The notes under the pieces: generated by a model
The model's input: only the letters and a program-made list of their open reading frames with translations
The model's database searches: none
What the model was told of the DNA's origin: nothing
In this document: positions 1-11,958 of the stretch, piece by piece
Numbering within the stretch: position 1 is the first letter of the stretch
How the letters are laid out: every line of letters begins with the position of its first letter
Origin: Lithospermum erythrorhizon
Lineage: Eukaryota > Streptophyta > Magnoliopsida > Boraginales > Boraginaceae
Assembly: GCA_019722365.1 (NCBI GenBank)
Contig: JADFUC010002401.1
Location: 930,001-994,000, forward strand
Reading direction: 5' to 3'
Length of the DNA stretch: 64,000 bases
Program-made: the position numbers and the translations under genes

Positions 1-297
1 TGACATGTATCTTGGAACATTTCTTATAATCGAACTGTTAGTTCCTAAAAAGATTCAATATGAAATAAAGTTGATCTTTCTTATATTTTGGATGATCAGT
101 TGCGAGTCTAGTGGTCCCATGGCTAGTGACACATACGCATTCGCTTACCGGCCTTGTGACTCTTGGTATATATCAGTTGCAAAGTACTAATTTGAGTCTT
201 CGGTCTCATTCTTGTTAAGAGAATTTCAACATGTTCAAGACTACCTTTTCCTTTTTTCCATTCAATTCTCAGAATTTTACATATTACATCTGTGCAG

Positions 298-2762
298 ATT
301 GAAAGTCGTCGAAGATGCCGCATCATTCGGAACTGGGATCAAGATGGGTAAGTATTAGTTTTAAAATTAACACTCTGTAGTTCTTGTTGTCTACCTTGTG
401 AAGTTACCATGAAGGTCTCAGTGCTTGTCACTGTTCTTTATAAAGGTATCGTGTTGCTGAGGTTGAATGGATCCAGGACTTTCATCCACCAGAAGAATCG
501 CAAGACAGATCTGATGTAAGCTTTTCGCATTAACAATCTTAGCATTTTCTCATTCTACTACAAAAGATAAGGTAAAGGGCTTAAACAGAGAAAACTCAAT
601 TGGTTTGTCAGACTAGATGTAGTCAGCAACTCAGCATATGTCTCCATCTACGTCTTTTTCTCTTCCATCCCCCAAAGTGGTTTCTTAATAATGGATTGGT
701 TATTCTACTGCTTTTGCTGTTTTGCACTAAATTTATTTCTATGGGCACCCACATACTACCCTTTTATTTTTTAAAGCATGAGCATGTCTTAGTATCTGTT
801 ATGAACTCACATCAATACAAATTATCAAACAAGTGCAGTTGCTGGAGATGGCAAATAAGGCTGCACTATTTGCTCGTCATTGGATTAAAGAAGCACAAGA
901 AGCGGCACAGGGAGGTTTGTTTCTTGTAACTGAATTGTTGCTATCAGAATGATCGACACTTAAAATTTAATCTTCTTCTAGAAGTTACTTCCATTTATTG
1001 TTAAGTACTCTCTTCACCCCAGATTAAATGGTAATTTAACTTATCAATTTAAATTTTCAACTTTGACCTCAGATAAATCTTATTCACAATTGTTTTTTCA
1101 ATTTGTAAATTTTGTCACGGAAGAGTTTGGTATTTAGTATCTAATGGTATGAATCTTTTGATATATAATCAGCTTTCCAAATGGGCAAATTATTCATTAT
1201 ACAAAACGTCTCAGTTAAACTAGGATGACGATGTGGTAGTGGGTCTTATTAACATGGGTTTGGTTTGCATACAAGGGTGGTCAGAATTGAAAGAGAGATG
1301 GGAGGGTAGGATACTATACTTGAGTCTGGTTGGAAGGAGAAGAAAGATGGGTCGGAGCTTCCCCTCCCGCTTGCTAACAAATTTTCCAGTTGAACTATTC
1401 ACATGAAAAGGCCCCTCCCCTCCCCCTCCCCCTTCCCCTTCTAGAAAATGCAGAGGGCTCTCTTGACCTTTACCTTCATCTCCACCCCAGCAAACGAAAC
1501 AGCCAAAGACTTCGAATTTACCTTTTACCTCCATCTCCAACGCCGGCAAGCGAAACTAACAAAAAACTGTTGTGTGGACGGCTGACTTTGTATGAACTCA
1601 GGACACTACCTCGTACATTCCTGTAGGCCAGTTTCACACTTCCAATATTTGGTTAATTTTCTATAACTAGGCCTGCAATTTCGAATCTAAATATGCTTCT
1701 TGGGACACTCGGGCTCATAAGAAAATTAAAATTGGAAATATAATTAGGGTTAAAGTGAAGACTGCTTCAGTTTAATTAGGAAATGATGTTCATTATTTAT
1801 GGAACTAACTAAACAGATTATAATCCATAGAAAAAACAATACTAGTAATAAATAACTATATGGAACAGAGAATATATATAAATAAAATAGAGCGTAATAT
1901 ACATATATATGTTTAGAAAGGGAGAGAGTTTGCTTTTATGGATGCATCTATCATGGTACAATGTCACTCCTTGTTGCTTTACTTAGAAATTCACATATAT
2001 ATGGATCAACCATGTGATTCCATACCACCTAGTCTATTCTGCACCAATTAAATTTGCAATAACGGATGATATTTTTAATATATCTTTTTTTCTTCTGCTC
2101 ACCTTGACAAATGCAGATCGACAAAGACTTGCAGAACTCTTTAAGGCAGAAGGGCTGATGCCATCAACACAAGATCCAGAGCACTTCAGTTTCTGGGTAC
2201 AGTAGTGTTGAGTTAGGTACACATCAGCATTAAGAACATAAGTAATGACCATTTTGATGAATTTCTGCAGCTTGCTACCTTAACAAATAGGAGGCCTTCA
2301 GAACGGCTCGAACTCCTACGTATTAGAGATACGTCTGAGGTGACTAACACCCTATTATCACGTCTTTTCTCAGTATTTAATTCATCAAGTGTATTTCTCT
2401 TTCTTGCCTTTGAATGGAATCCTATATCAACTAATCTTCAACTCTCCTAAGTAAAATTTAAGAAGTTAGAATCTTGTTATCGCTTACACTTCAAATAGTA
2501 AGTACTGAGAATCTTCAGTTCTAATTTTTGTCAAAGGACAATGTCAAGCTTGTTTCTAAACAAGCATTAAGTTCTTTAGCTGAGTAATGAAGAATACTAG
2601 TGTACGGATATAATCTTCAGTTATTGGGACATTGAGAAACCAACCAGCAAAATAAGTGCCTTTTTACTTCGTTTTGACCCATACGGTTTCTCTTTTCTGC
2701 AGAGAATCAGGAGAGGACTCCTTTTTATGAAGGCAGAGGAGCAGGGATGTAGGCTTCAATAA
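298..2762 (+). CDS. LON-domain/RING-finger (LONRF-like) protein, 3' part only
   Basis: Six exons join in phase: 298-347, 446-515, 839-914, 2117-2196, 2271-2339 and 2703-2762 (TAA). They give about 116 residues starting IESRRRCRIIRNWDQDGYRV and ending EEQGCRLQ. All introns are GT-AG; intron 3 is about 1.2 kb. The order of motifs (DGY-VAEVEW, then DPEHFSFWLATL, NRRPSERLELL and an ERIRRGL tail) resembles the C-terminal half of the LON substrate-binding (PUA-like) domain in LONRF-type RING ubiquitin ligases, in animals and in the plant relatives. No ATPase or Lon protease domain follows, which argues against Lon protease itself. The RING and repeat regions would lie upstream, outside the window. 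The first exon has a good acceptor (TGTGCAG), so it is internal. Family assignment is from memory of conserved motifs; exon phases are seen directly. Confidence 0.78.
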
Positions 2763-5094
2763 CCTTCGTGTACCTATTTACTATATTTCGCTTTCTGTAA
2801 TTATATGCTGATAACAGCATACAATTCCCATCAATATTCTTTGATCCACATTTCGGAAGATGTGGATCCATATGCCCTATAGTCAATGTCATTTCTTGTT
2901 GCCCAAATTTTTGTTGTAAAAACGGGCGAAATACTTGTGTAGTTAGTAGGACTTCATATCCTACCAGAAATTTGTCTTCAGACTATTTGTGCTCCTTTGT
3001 CTCCTTTGTAAAGTGTATAAATATGTCGTCTCTTCTTCCTATGTTCGCTCTGCCCAGAAGAACAGCAAGGGCCAGTGGCCACCAACCAAATTCGTCGAAT
3101 CCAAAATTGTTCTGATCAGCAACCTGGAGGTTCGTTAGTGGGAGGAGCTTGCAAGATCTCCAAGCTTGCAGTGCAAGGCATGGAAGAGGAACAACTGAAT
3201 TCAGCAAGATCATAGAGGTGCACCGCCTTTATTTATGCAATATAGAAACATAGAAATGTGATCCCCTTCGATTTTCAATCGGTGCAATATATGTAATAAG
3301 TGAAACTTGCTACTAGCTAGTAGCTACCCTGAATTCTTGTACTTGTCAATATTTACTGAGTCTTTCACTAGTGTCATTAATGATTTTGGCATGCTCATTC
3401 CTAGTTTTATCATTGCATCTGATGTTTGCATTGCATATATCTTTAATGCAACCATCTTTCGACTTGTTGATAGCTCAAGTTGGCATCAGAAATTATATGA
3501 TTGGCTCATCACCTTTTGTAATTTGTATTATGTGACAGTTTCTTACAAAGCTGAAGAATATTTGTAGATGTCGTTGAAGTCTACCTTATAGTCTTAGATG
3601 AATATTCATAATTATGTCTCTAAATTTTTCAGGCCTTATTAATCATATATGCTGTTAGCAACTAAAAAATACTCTATGTCCTCCATCTTTGTGACTTCCT
3701 CCAATTTATTTTTGATAGTTGTTTTTGATTTTTTTGACTTCAGTATATTTACACATTCTCCGTTTGAATAAATATACTCCTTCCATCCCTTAATGTAAGT
3801 GGCATTTTCAAAAAATGGAAATTCCTAAATAGGTTGTCATTTTTGACCATTTGTGCATGGTGGTGGAAAGAAATGAAGTTTGTGAGATAAATTTAAATTT
3901 TGTTAAAGTTTGGAAGTAAATGGGGTTTAGATAAAGGATGGGAAGAGTAACAAATAGTACTCTCTCTAAACTCTAAAAGATCATTTAATTTTAATGATTT
4001 GATTTTTTAATTTTGAATTCAAAATAACACCCATGTTATATATTTGTTTGAAAAAATTTACATCAATATAATGAAATTATTTTTCAAACATACTTTACTA
4101 TTAAAATTGATAATTTTGATTCAAACCAAATTTTGGATATAAATTAACATCGTAAAGTTTGATATCTTTGATAAATGAAAAGTCGAATGGCGGAGAAATA
4201 TTTTAGGGATAGAGTTAGTATATCATTTGATTTATTTAAAAATATTTTTTTAATATAATTTTCTTATTATATTTCATAATATAATGAAATTATTCATAGC
4301 TATCTAAAAAAGAAAATTTCAATTAAAATGAACCGAAAGTGTATCGAAATTTTGAAAAATAATTATGAGAAAGTCCATTCAGGTCAACCGTTTGGTACTA
4401 ATTCCCACTTGACTAATTTGTTAGTTGGTAGTTGGTACTCCAGTTATTAAAAAAAATACTCAAAGCCTCACAGGAATCTTATCTAAGTAATTATTTTTTG
4501 TATCATTCCTCCTCATAATTTATTTTATATTTTTGGTTAATTTCTTCATTTCACTTCCTATCTATTATGTAATTTTTAATTGTGCTTTCTCTTAGGTTTC
4601 TTCGAAGTGTCACTTTGAATCACCACATATTATTGATTTACGTATAAAGTGACTATTTTGGCAAATGTATTTACTAAATTTTGAGTTTTGAGTATTTGGG
4701 ATAAAATGATGCATTTTGTGCAAAAATATAATGAAATATGAGATCAGAAATATATAAAGAAAAAAATGATACTCAGGGCAAGCCGCGTCTATACTTGATA
4801 ATACTCATGGGGCTTAATGTAGGAGTAAGCCTATATTTTTTCAACTAATACCTATTTAAGAATCTCTAATGTATTACTCCAAAATTACAATGTTGCACGT
4901 TCTTCCCATACATGCATCCAACAAACCATGTTTTTTTCCCTCTTACAAACTTCAAATCTTAACCCCAAAAAAAATGTCCATCTTTCACAATTTCCCTCTT
5001 TTCATATGAATATTCCTCAAGAACTAAGTCCATTTTCATCAATACCACCTTAAACTTATAAAAGTGAACTACCCTAAAATGGTAGGAAAGAAAA
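2763..5094. other. 3' UTR and intergenic DNA between LONRF-like gene and receptor kinase
   Basis: No supported gene. The first ~450 bases are probably the 3' UTR of the LONRF-like gene, because they are less AT-rich than what follows. From about 3600 the sequence is strongly AT-rich and includes one degenerate Stowaway-like MITE (3777-3947). The last few hundred bases are the presumed promoter and 5' UTR of the receptor kinase. Confidence 0.6.
3777..3947. mobile_element. Degenerate Stowaway-like MITE
   Basis: It starts CTCCTTCCATCCC and ends GGATGGGAAGAG, which are near-perfect inverted repeats of each other, and is flanked by TA on both sides (3775-3776 and 3948-3949). Length is 171 bp with no coding capacity. 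This is the layout of Tc1/mariner-derived Stowaway MITEs; other members are at 8731, 30433, 37221, 39158, 45618, 48827 and 58849. Confidence 0.5.
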
Positions 5095-7657
5095 ATGAGC
5101 TCTCAAAGGCTCATTTCATATTACATCCTTTTTGTCCATTGTTGGTTATACCATTAACTGCCGGTCCCATATTGTTGTTGGTAAGCCTTCATCTCCAAGT
5201 TCAAAATTCACACCTTCAGATGTTTATCTAATCAATTGTGGATCACCTCATAGCACATTACTTGATGATGGTAGAACATTTAAATCTGACCCTCAATCTT
5301 CTTCTTACCTTTCAACTGATGAAAACATCTTAACTTCAGCTGAATCTGTTCCAAATAACTTGTCCACTTCTGCTCCCTTGTCTTCCCTTCCTTTGTACCT
5401 TACTGCAAGAATCTTTGAACATGAATCAATGTACAGGTTTTTAGTATTCCGTGCCGGGCGGCATTGGCTTCGTCTATATTTCTATCCATTGCCTCACCCT
5501 GCATATAATCTAACAAGTGCTACATTCTCTGTTAGTACTGACAATAATGTCCTCCTTCATGATTTCTCTCTGAAGGATGGTAGTCAGATGGTTTATAAAG
5601 AGTATCTGATCAATTCGACATCGGAAAAGTTTACCATAAAATTTGCACCTTTGAGGAAATCTTTTGCTTTTGTCAATGCCATTGAGTTTGTTTCAGCTCC
5701 TGATGATCTTATTGATGATTCAGCTGCGGCAGTTTCTCCTGCAGGAGAATTCACCGGCTTGTCTAATTACGCTCTTGAAGTATCATATAGGCTTAATGTT
5801 GCAGGGGAAGCAATAACCCCGAAAAATGATACATTATGGAGGAATTGGCAGCCTGATAAACAATACATGATGTTCCTTGAAGGAGCTAAAAATGCCAATG
5901 TTCCTCCTGATCAAGTCAAGTATCCTGATGGTGGTGCCACATCATTGATAGCTCCAAATTTTGTATATGCAACAGCGTATCAGATGGGGGATTCAGGCGT
6001 CGCCAACTCACATTTCAAACTCACATGGAAGATGGAGGTTGATCCTAACTTTTCCTACCTGATCAGATTACATTTCTGTGATATAGTTAGTAAAGGGCCT
6101 AATGAGCTATACTTTAATGTATACATAAACACAGTCACAGTTGTTTCAAGTCTTGATCTCTCAACACTCACCTCAGGCCTTTCAATTCCATATTACCATG
6201 ATTTTGTGCTCAATGCCTCTGCAATATCAAACAGTTCCATTATCATTCAGGTTGGTCCAACCCCTAATGTTCCATCATCGATTCCAAATGCTATCTTGAA
6301 TGGATTGGAAGTGATGAAGATGAGTGATTCAGAAGGAACCTTGGATGGGTTATTCTCCTCTAGTGATCATACTCCATTGCGAAGATCAAGAATAAGGAAA
6401 GTTGCAGTTGTGGTTGGACTGGTAATGGGGTTGACCGCTGCCATTTTGTTAGTTATGGGCATCGTGAGGAGGCAGCGGAGGCCTAAAGGGTGGCAGAGGC
6501 AAAAGAGTTTCTCTTCTTGGCTCCCTCTAAATGCTAGTTACGGTAGTTTCATGACTAGTAAAAGTAAGACCTCTAACTTTTCCAGCATCATATCTCCAGG
6601 GCTCAATCTAGGAAAGGTCTTCACATTCTATGAATTGAAGGAAGCAACCAATAACTTCGATGAACAAGAAGTTGTTGGAGTTGGAGGTTTTGGAAAAGTA
6701 TATCTAGGTGCGTCGCCTGATGGAACCAAACTCGCAATAAAACGAGGAAATGCATCATCATCTCAAGGTATCAATGAATTTCTAACGGAAATTGAATTGC
6801 TTTCTAAGCTCAGACATCGCCACCTTGTTTCATTGATTGGATACTGTGATGAAAACTCTGAAATGATCCTAGTCTATGAGTACATGGAAAATGGACCTTT
6901 CAGAGACCATCTATATGGCTCAAACTTGCCTCATTTATCATGGAGGCAAAGACTAGAAATCTGCATTGGCTCGGCAAGAGGGTTGCATTACCTCCACACA
7001 GGTTCAACCCAGGGAATCATCCACCGTGATGTGAAAACAACTAACATTCTCCTGGATGAGAACTTTGTCGCCAAAGTCTCAGATTTCGGCCTGTCAAAAT
7101 CCGGACCTTCATTAGAACAAACACATGTTAGCACAGCAGTAAAAGGCAGTTTTGGATATCTTGATCCAGAGTACTTCAGAAGGCAACAACTTACTGAAAA
7201 ATCCGACGTTTACTCATTTGGGGTTGTCCTATTTGAGGTACTATGCGCCAGGCCGGCCCTGGATCCAGCATTGCCAAGGGAACAAGTGAATTTAGCTGAA
7301 TGGGCAATGCAACAACATAGGAGAGGATCGCTTGAGAAGATCATCGATCCACATATTTCCGGAACAATTGCTCCTGATGCTTTGAGGAAATTTGTTGAAG
7401 CTGCTGAGAAATGTTTAGCTGAGTATGGAGTAGACAGGCTAACAATGGGAGATGTTTTGTGGCATCTTGAGTATGCTTTGCAGCTTCAAGAAGCAAACCC
7501 CCCGACCGAAACACCTGGAAACAAGAATGCTAAGGTTGTTGATGATTTGGGAGAACCAAGTGATGAGGAAAACAATGGACAAATGAACATTGATGATGTG
7601 CCTGATGAATCAGGTCTCATGACTTCTCCTCTATTTGCTAAAGTTCGAGGAAGGTAA
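5095..7657 (+). CDS. CrRLK1L receptor-like kinase (BUPS/ERULUS-like), possible frame break in signal peptide
   Basis: Malectin-like receptor kinase of the Catharanthus roseus RLK1-like family, which senses cell-wall state or RALF peptides at the plasma membrane. The long open frame runs 5132-7657 (about 841 codons, the normal family length) and is intronless, as usual. Numbered from 5132, the ectodomain (DVYLINCGS onward) fills about residues 25-400. A membrane segment is at about 424-446. Kinase landmarks are the glycine loop GVGGFGKV at 516-523, catalytic lysine in AIK at 537, HRD at 631-633, DFG at 651-653, and a C-terminal tail ending VRGR as in relatives. The phrase NGPFRDHLYG recalls BUPS1/2, while the rest also resembles ERULUS. 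The long frame has no in-frame ATG before residue ~98. The ATG at 5095 opens a hydrophobic, signal-like peptide (MSSQRLISYYILFV) in another frame that stops after 20 codons. Either a 1-base shift, an assembly error or a non-ATG start is implied. DRLTM replaces the usual DRPTM. Confidence 0.92.
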
Positions 7658-8730
7658 AATTGATTAAAAAATCTAATACATCAAGTTCTCTTTCGAGTAT
7701 TGAGTACTAATTAAAAAGAGTTTCACTTGAAAGGGAAATTGAGTTACTTAACCCCCCTGGGATTGTTCAGGGGCGTATGTGTAGGATATGTTTTCTACTA
7801 AATCTTTGTTGTATTATTAGTTGAAGTTGTTTGTTTACAATGTAAGCAGATTAACTTCAAATATATCCTGCTCTTTTTTCTGTCCTCAAAGGGAGAACTT
7901 CTTAAGTTTAGTAATTTGTATTTTTTCCTTTTGGGCCAACATATGATTATTCGCGGAATGATGAAGTCCACCATAATAGAGAACATCGAGCGACTGGTCG
8001 TTAGGAGAATGCTTGGGTGTTTTAGAGGTCAGGGATTAGATTTATCAGAAGTGGATGGGTTTTTTTTAAATGAAGTCCCATATAATGGTAAAAACGACTC
8101 GTATTTGCTTGAAATGCTTAAGAAGTTAGAGCTATCAAAGAAATGACTACCAATATTAATCTTGTTTTATAGTTTTTCTAATAAAATGAGATGAAGTGAA
8201 CAAGTTATCTTACATGCATAATGAAATTGAAGAGCACAAGTCATCTTATGAGGAGTGGAAGTACACATGTTATTAAGAGAACTGTTATGTTGCATAAGTC
8301 ATTGATCTTTTTTTGGGTAACTATTTTAGATAATGCCTCATCTTGGATGTCTTCTTTGTGGGCAATTGTGTTCTTTTCATCATTCAATTTATATCTAGCT
8401 TGGAACTAAATCAACATACACCATAGTCCAACAACTTTTAACGGATAAACATAAGATATTATGCAATTAACTGTTAATGATACATAATTAATTGATTTTA
8501 ATATGGGCCTGATACATAACCACTTCAGATCCAAGCGACAACTTTGTCATAATACATCCACAATGTAAGGAATACTTGAACCTCAAAGTCCGATTCCAAG
8601 CTATTCAAGTAAAGCATGAAGCTGGTCAATGGTCATTATCGTATTATTAGTGAATTGTGTCTAATTAACCTACAAACGATCAAATTTTTTCTTGGAAACA
8701 CTCCAGTGGCCAGTGCTCTGGTTTGTAATA
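7658..8730. other. Receptor kinase 3' flank, no supported gene
   Basis: Contains the 3' UTR of the receptor kinase and then AT-rich DNA. An open frame at 7916-8146 could encode 76 residues but matches no family I recognise and lacks supporting context, so it is not called. Confidence 0.5.
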
Positions 8731-8944
8731 CTCCCTCCATCCCAAGATTGTTCACACTGTAGTTGTATCTTTCAATTTTGGCCAAATATATTTGTTTGTG
8801 TTGTATAATATTTGATAAATATATCGATGGAATATAGTTTTAAGTAGTATTATATAATCTAACAAATAATAACAGCAATCAAAAGATCGGACTAAGGTAT
8901 ATGAGGGTAAAAAATGGAGCGATACTTTTGTGGAATGGAGGGAG
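8731..8944. mobile_element. Stowaway-type MITE, intact ends
   Basis: Starts CTCCCTCCATCCCA and ends TGGAATGGAGGGAG, flanked by TA target duplications at 8729-8730 and 8945-8946. It is 214 bp and non-coding. The interior shares the words CCAAATATATTTGTTT and GTGTTGTATAATATTT with the element at 58849-59086, so the two belong to one subfamily. Confidence 0.85.
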
Positions 8945-11540
8945 TATATCATGCGGTCATTATCGTATTATTAAGTGGACTTCATCTCGTTTTGGGGCTA
9001 CATTCTGCAAGGTGATTTTGGCCAGACTCTAGGGGTGGCCTATCGAACCGCTCGAACTTTATTCGGATCGAGACCTATCATTTTGGACCTCATCAATATC
9101 ATTTAGATGTTATTATAATATTGAATGCAAGTTAATGCTACATTTATTTTTGCTACATGGAGTACACATTCGCTCACTATTATAGTACTTATAAAACACT
9201 ACATTCTCTTGTCTTTTTAGGTCATAAGCATATTATTTAAAATCATATCGTCGATAAGTGAGCAGATAATGACTTATTCACAGTTGTTCAACAGAAATTT
9301 CTGTAGTAGAGTTGATATTAGCCAGGGTTCGAATCCATGCAAGTGGTTTATGTTTTGAACAATTAACTACCATCAATGCAAATATGGTCGTATGTTCAAT
9401 ATAGATTGTAAATTTTAACTTCTGTTAAGCGGCTCTTAATTAATTTAAGTATTAGTCACAAGACACAAGATTTATATGAGCTGTGGTTGTACACTTTGAA
9501 TTTTAATTATGGCCAGTTCATTTTAACATTTATTTTAAATGAATTTTCATTAAGTAAGAGTATCGTTGCTCCGAATAATAGAGTGTAAAAATAAAGAACC
9601 TACATATAATACACACCAATCAAGGAGATGAATTGATTAATAGTTATTATATTCTTTTGCTTCTGCGAAATTCTTTATTTATCAGTAATTACAGCATGTG
9701 ATATATATTAGAAAACCTATAAATAGTATTTCATTTAGCATTGTATCTGGCAATTCACGAGAAGCGATAAAATAATCATATAAGCACATGCATTATTTTC
9801 TCTTAACTTTAGTTTTGTTAGCCGTTATATTACATTATAATACGCAATTTTATTTATAATGTACACCGTTGACAACGTTTTTGAAATATAAAGCTCCACG
9901 CCCAAATCAATTCATTTTTTAAATCCCTCATCCATATAACATTGAGTTTTTATTATTGGACACTACATATCTTTTATTATATTAAACAAGAAATCGTCAA
10001 TAAATAAATATTCAAGTTTTCTTGAATACTTTATATTATTAATATTTGACACAAAGATTACTATATTTATTTTGTTAAACTTAAAAATATATGGATTTGT
10101 CGTTAAGAAATAGTAAAAAGATTCGACGTAGAAAATATGAAGTATAAGTCTGATTTTATTAAATCGTTAAAAAAATTATTATATACAATATTTCGAACCA
10201 CCATTTCGAATAAGATAGATCCGCCCTGCTCTCGATTAGTCAAAGTATTTGCTAATTTGCCAAAACAGAAAGTCTAAGGGTTACTTTGTCAATTTCTTCA
10301 AATATGAAGATATGAATGGACTTATTATGGAGTACATCTCTTTTCTGTTTAGTATGCGTGGCGATAGGTAATTTGTCGATAATTAGGTCCATGCTTTTTC
10401 CTGATTCAGCTTCTTAGTTCTTATAATCTTATCTCATCTCTTTTATGATTAAAGCTTGGGACCTTTTACTTTCAAGCCCCATTTGGCTATCCCCATCATG
10501 TAATTAGCTCATAGAAGTCAATCATATGTGCTGTTTTCTTATAATAAGTAATGCTACCAGGTTTTTCTTTGTCGTCACTATCTTTGCCTTGATTATTAAA
10601 AGAAAAATAAAAGTAATTAAAATGCGTTGAAATGTAAAATATTAATTAATTCAAAATATATTATTGGTTGGTTGATATATTTAATATAAAAAGTAGTCAA
10701 AATGTATATTGAAAATGTAAAAGTGCAATTTATTATATTAAAACAAAAATATCAGCCTGCTTTAACTTAATTTTATATTAGATCGTACCTCTCTAAAATC
10801 CAAAGGATGTAATAAGCATGCTTCTTTTATTACTTACCCCTTTTCTTGTTGTTTGGTCAATTATAATATATTACGTGTTGTTACATGCAATCATTTGTCG
10901 GTAAACATTAAAGATTGTACCTCTAATACATTCGTATGAGTATCAGAGTATGTTCCTGAATTGCATTTATTTTCACCAAGTAAAATCCAGCAAATTTATA
11001 AGACAGTAAGTACAATTTTAGAACTGATGTATTGGATTGTTTCGAATTATTTTTCTTTTATTTAATTGTTGTTAAAAGAATCGGCTCTGAAATCTTACTT
11101 GATGAATCGATTCATTCGAACATATATAATCACTTATATTTAAAAAAATAATAATTCATAACAAATTAAATCTTAGAAGAGTGACACTGTTTATGAACAA
11201 TGAGATTATTTAGTTAGAATTGTTAAAGTTGAAGCTTCACAATTAAAATCAATTTATGAAAATATATACCCTCCAACTAACTAGTACGCTGAGGTATTAT
11301 CGATCCAACGACTATTAATTCATCTCTTTCATTTTTCTTTTTTATAAAAGATCAATTGTGATTTTTCACTTATTTTGTGATGTATATTAGAATCATAAAT
11401 TTTTTTTGTTCAAAGCAATTTGCTTATAACTTTCATTTTAAATGAAAGAAATTGTGAAAGTATTTAATGAAAATTATTAAGTTTTAGGGTAAAAGGCCTT
11501 TGCTTGGCATATTAAACCATTGATTCGTTCAATTCTCTGC

Positions 11541-11958
11541 GGCCTTTACTGACTCAATTCAGCCATTCTTATCTTCTATTGAGCTATTTTTTACCATTCC
11601 ATCATATATGACCGTTGCTTGTTGACTTTTTCTTCATTTCACAGTACTTTATTTAAATTCCACCCTCAATGTTTCCATAAGTTACTATTTACACCCACAT
11701 CCCAATCTCAAATGTCTTGGAAGAATTGAACTCTCTCATTTCATATCACATATTTGACTTAAAAAATCTAACTTTATTTTCACTCTCTAACTTCATTCTC
11801 TAATATCACTCTCTATTTTTTACTGCACTTTATTTATTTTTTCTTATTTAAATAAAGTAAATGAAGAAAAGTCAACATGACGGTCAAATATGACGGAATG
11901 GCCAAAAATAGTCTAATAGAAGAGTATAATGGGTTGAATGGGAGAAGTCGTTAAAGGA
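11541..11958. mobile_element. Foldback/MITE-like element with ~110-bp inverted arms
   Basis: The left arm (about 11541-11654) and the reverse complement of the right arm (about 11849-11958) align over about 110 bases with scattered mismatches. Shared words include TCTTCTATT, CCATTCC, TCATAT, TGACCGT, TTGTTGACTTT, TCTTCATTT and ACTTTATTT. The loop between them is about 195 bp of AT-rich DNA. No coding capacity is seen. The superfamily is unknown; exact ends and target duplication could not be fixed. Confidence 0.55.

Noticed and set aside
7916..8146. 76-codon open frame after the receptor kinase
   Set aside because: Low complexity is not the issue, but no recognisable motif, no neighbouring exon and a position in a 3' flank make it unsupported.
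9320..9345. tRNA B-box-like word GGTTCGAATCC
   Set aside because: No box A at the right distance and no cloverleaf could be folded, so neither a tRNA nor a SINE head is supported.
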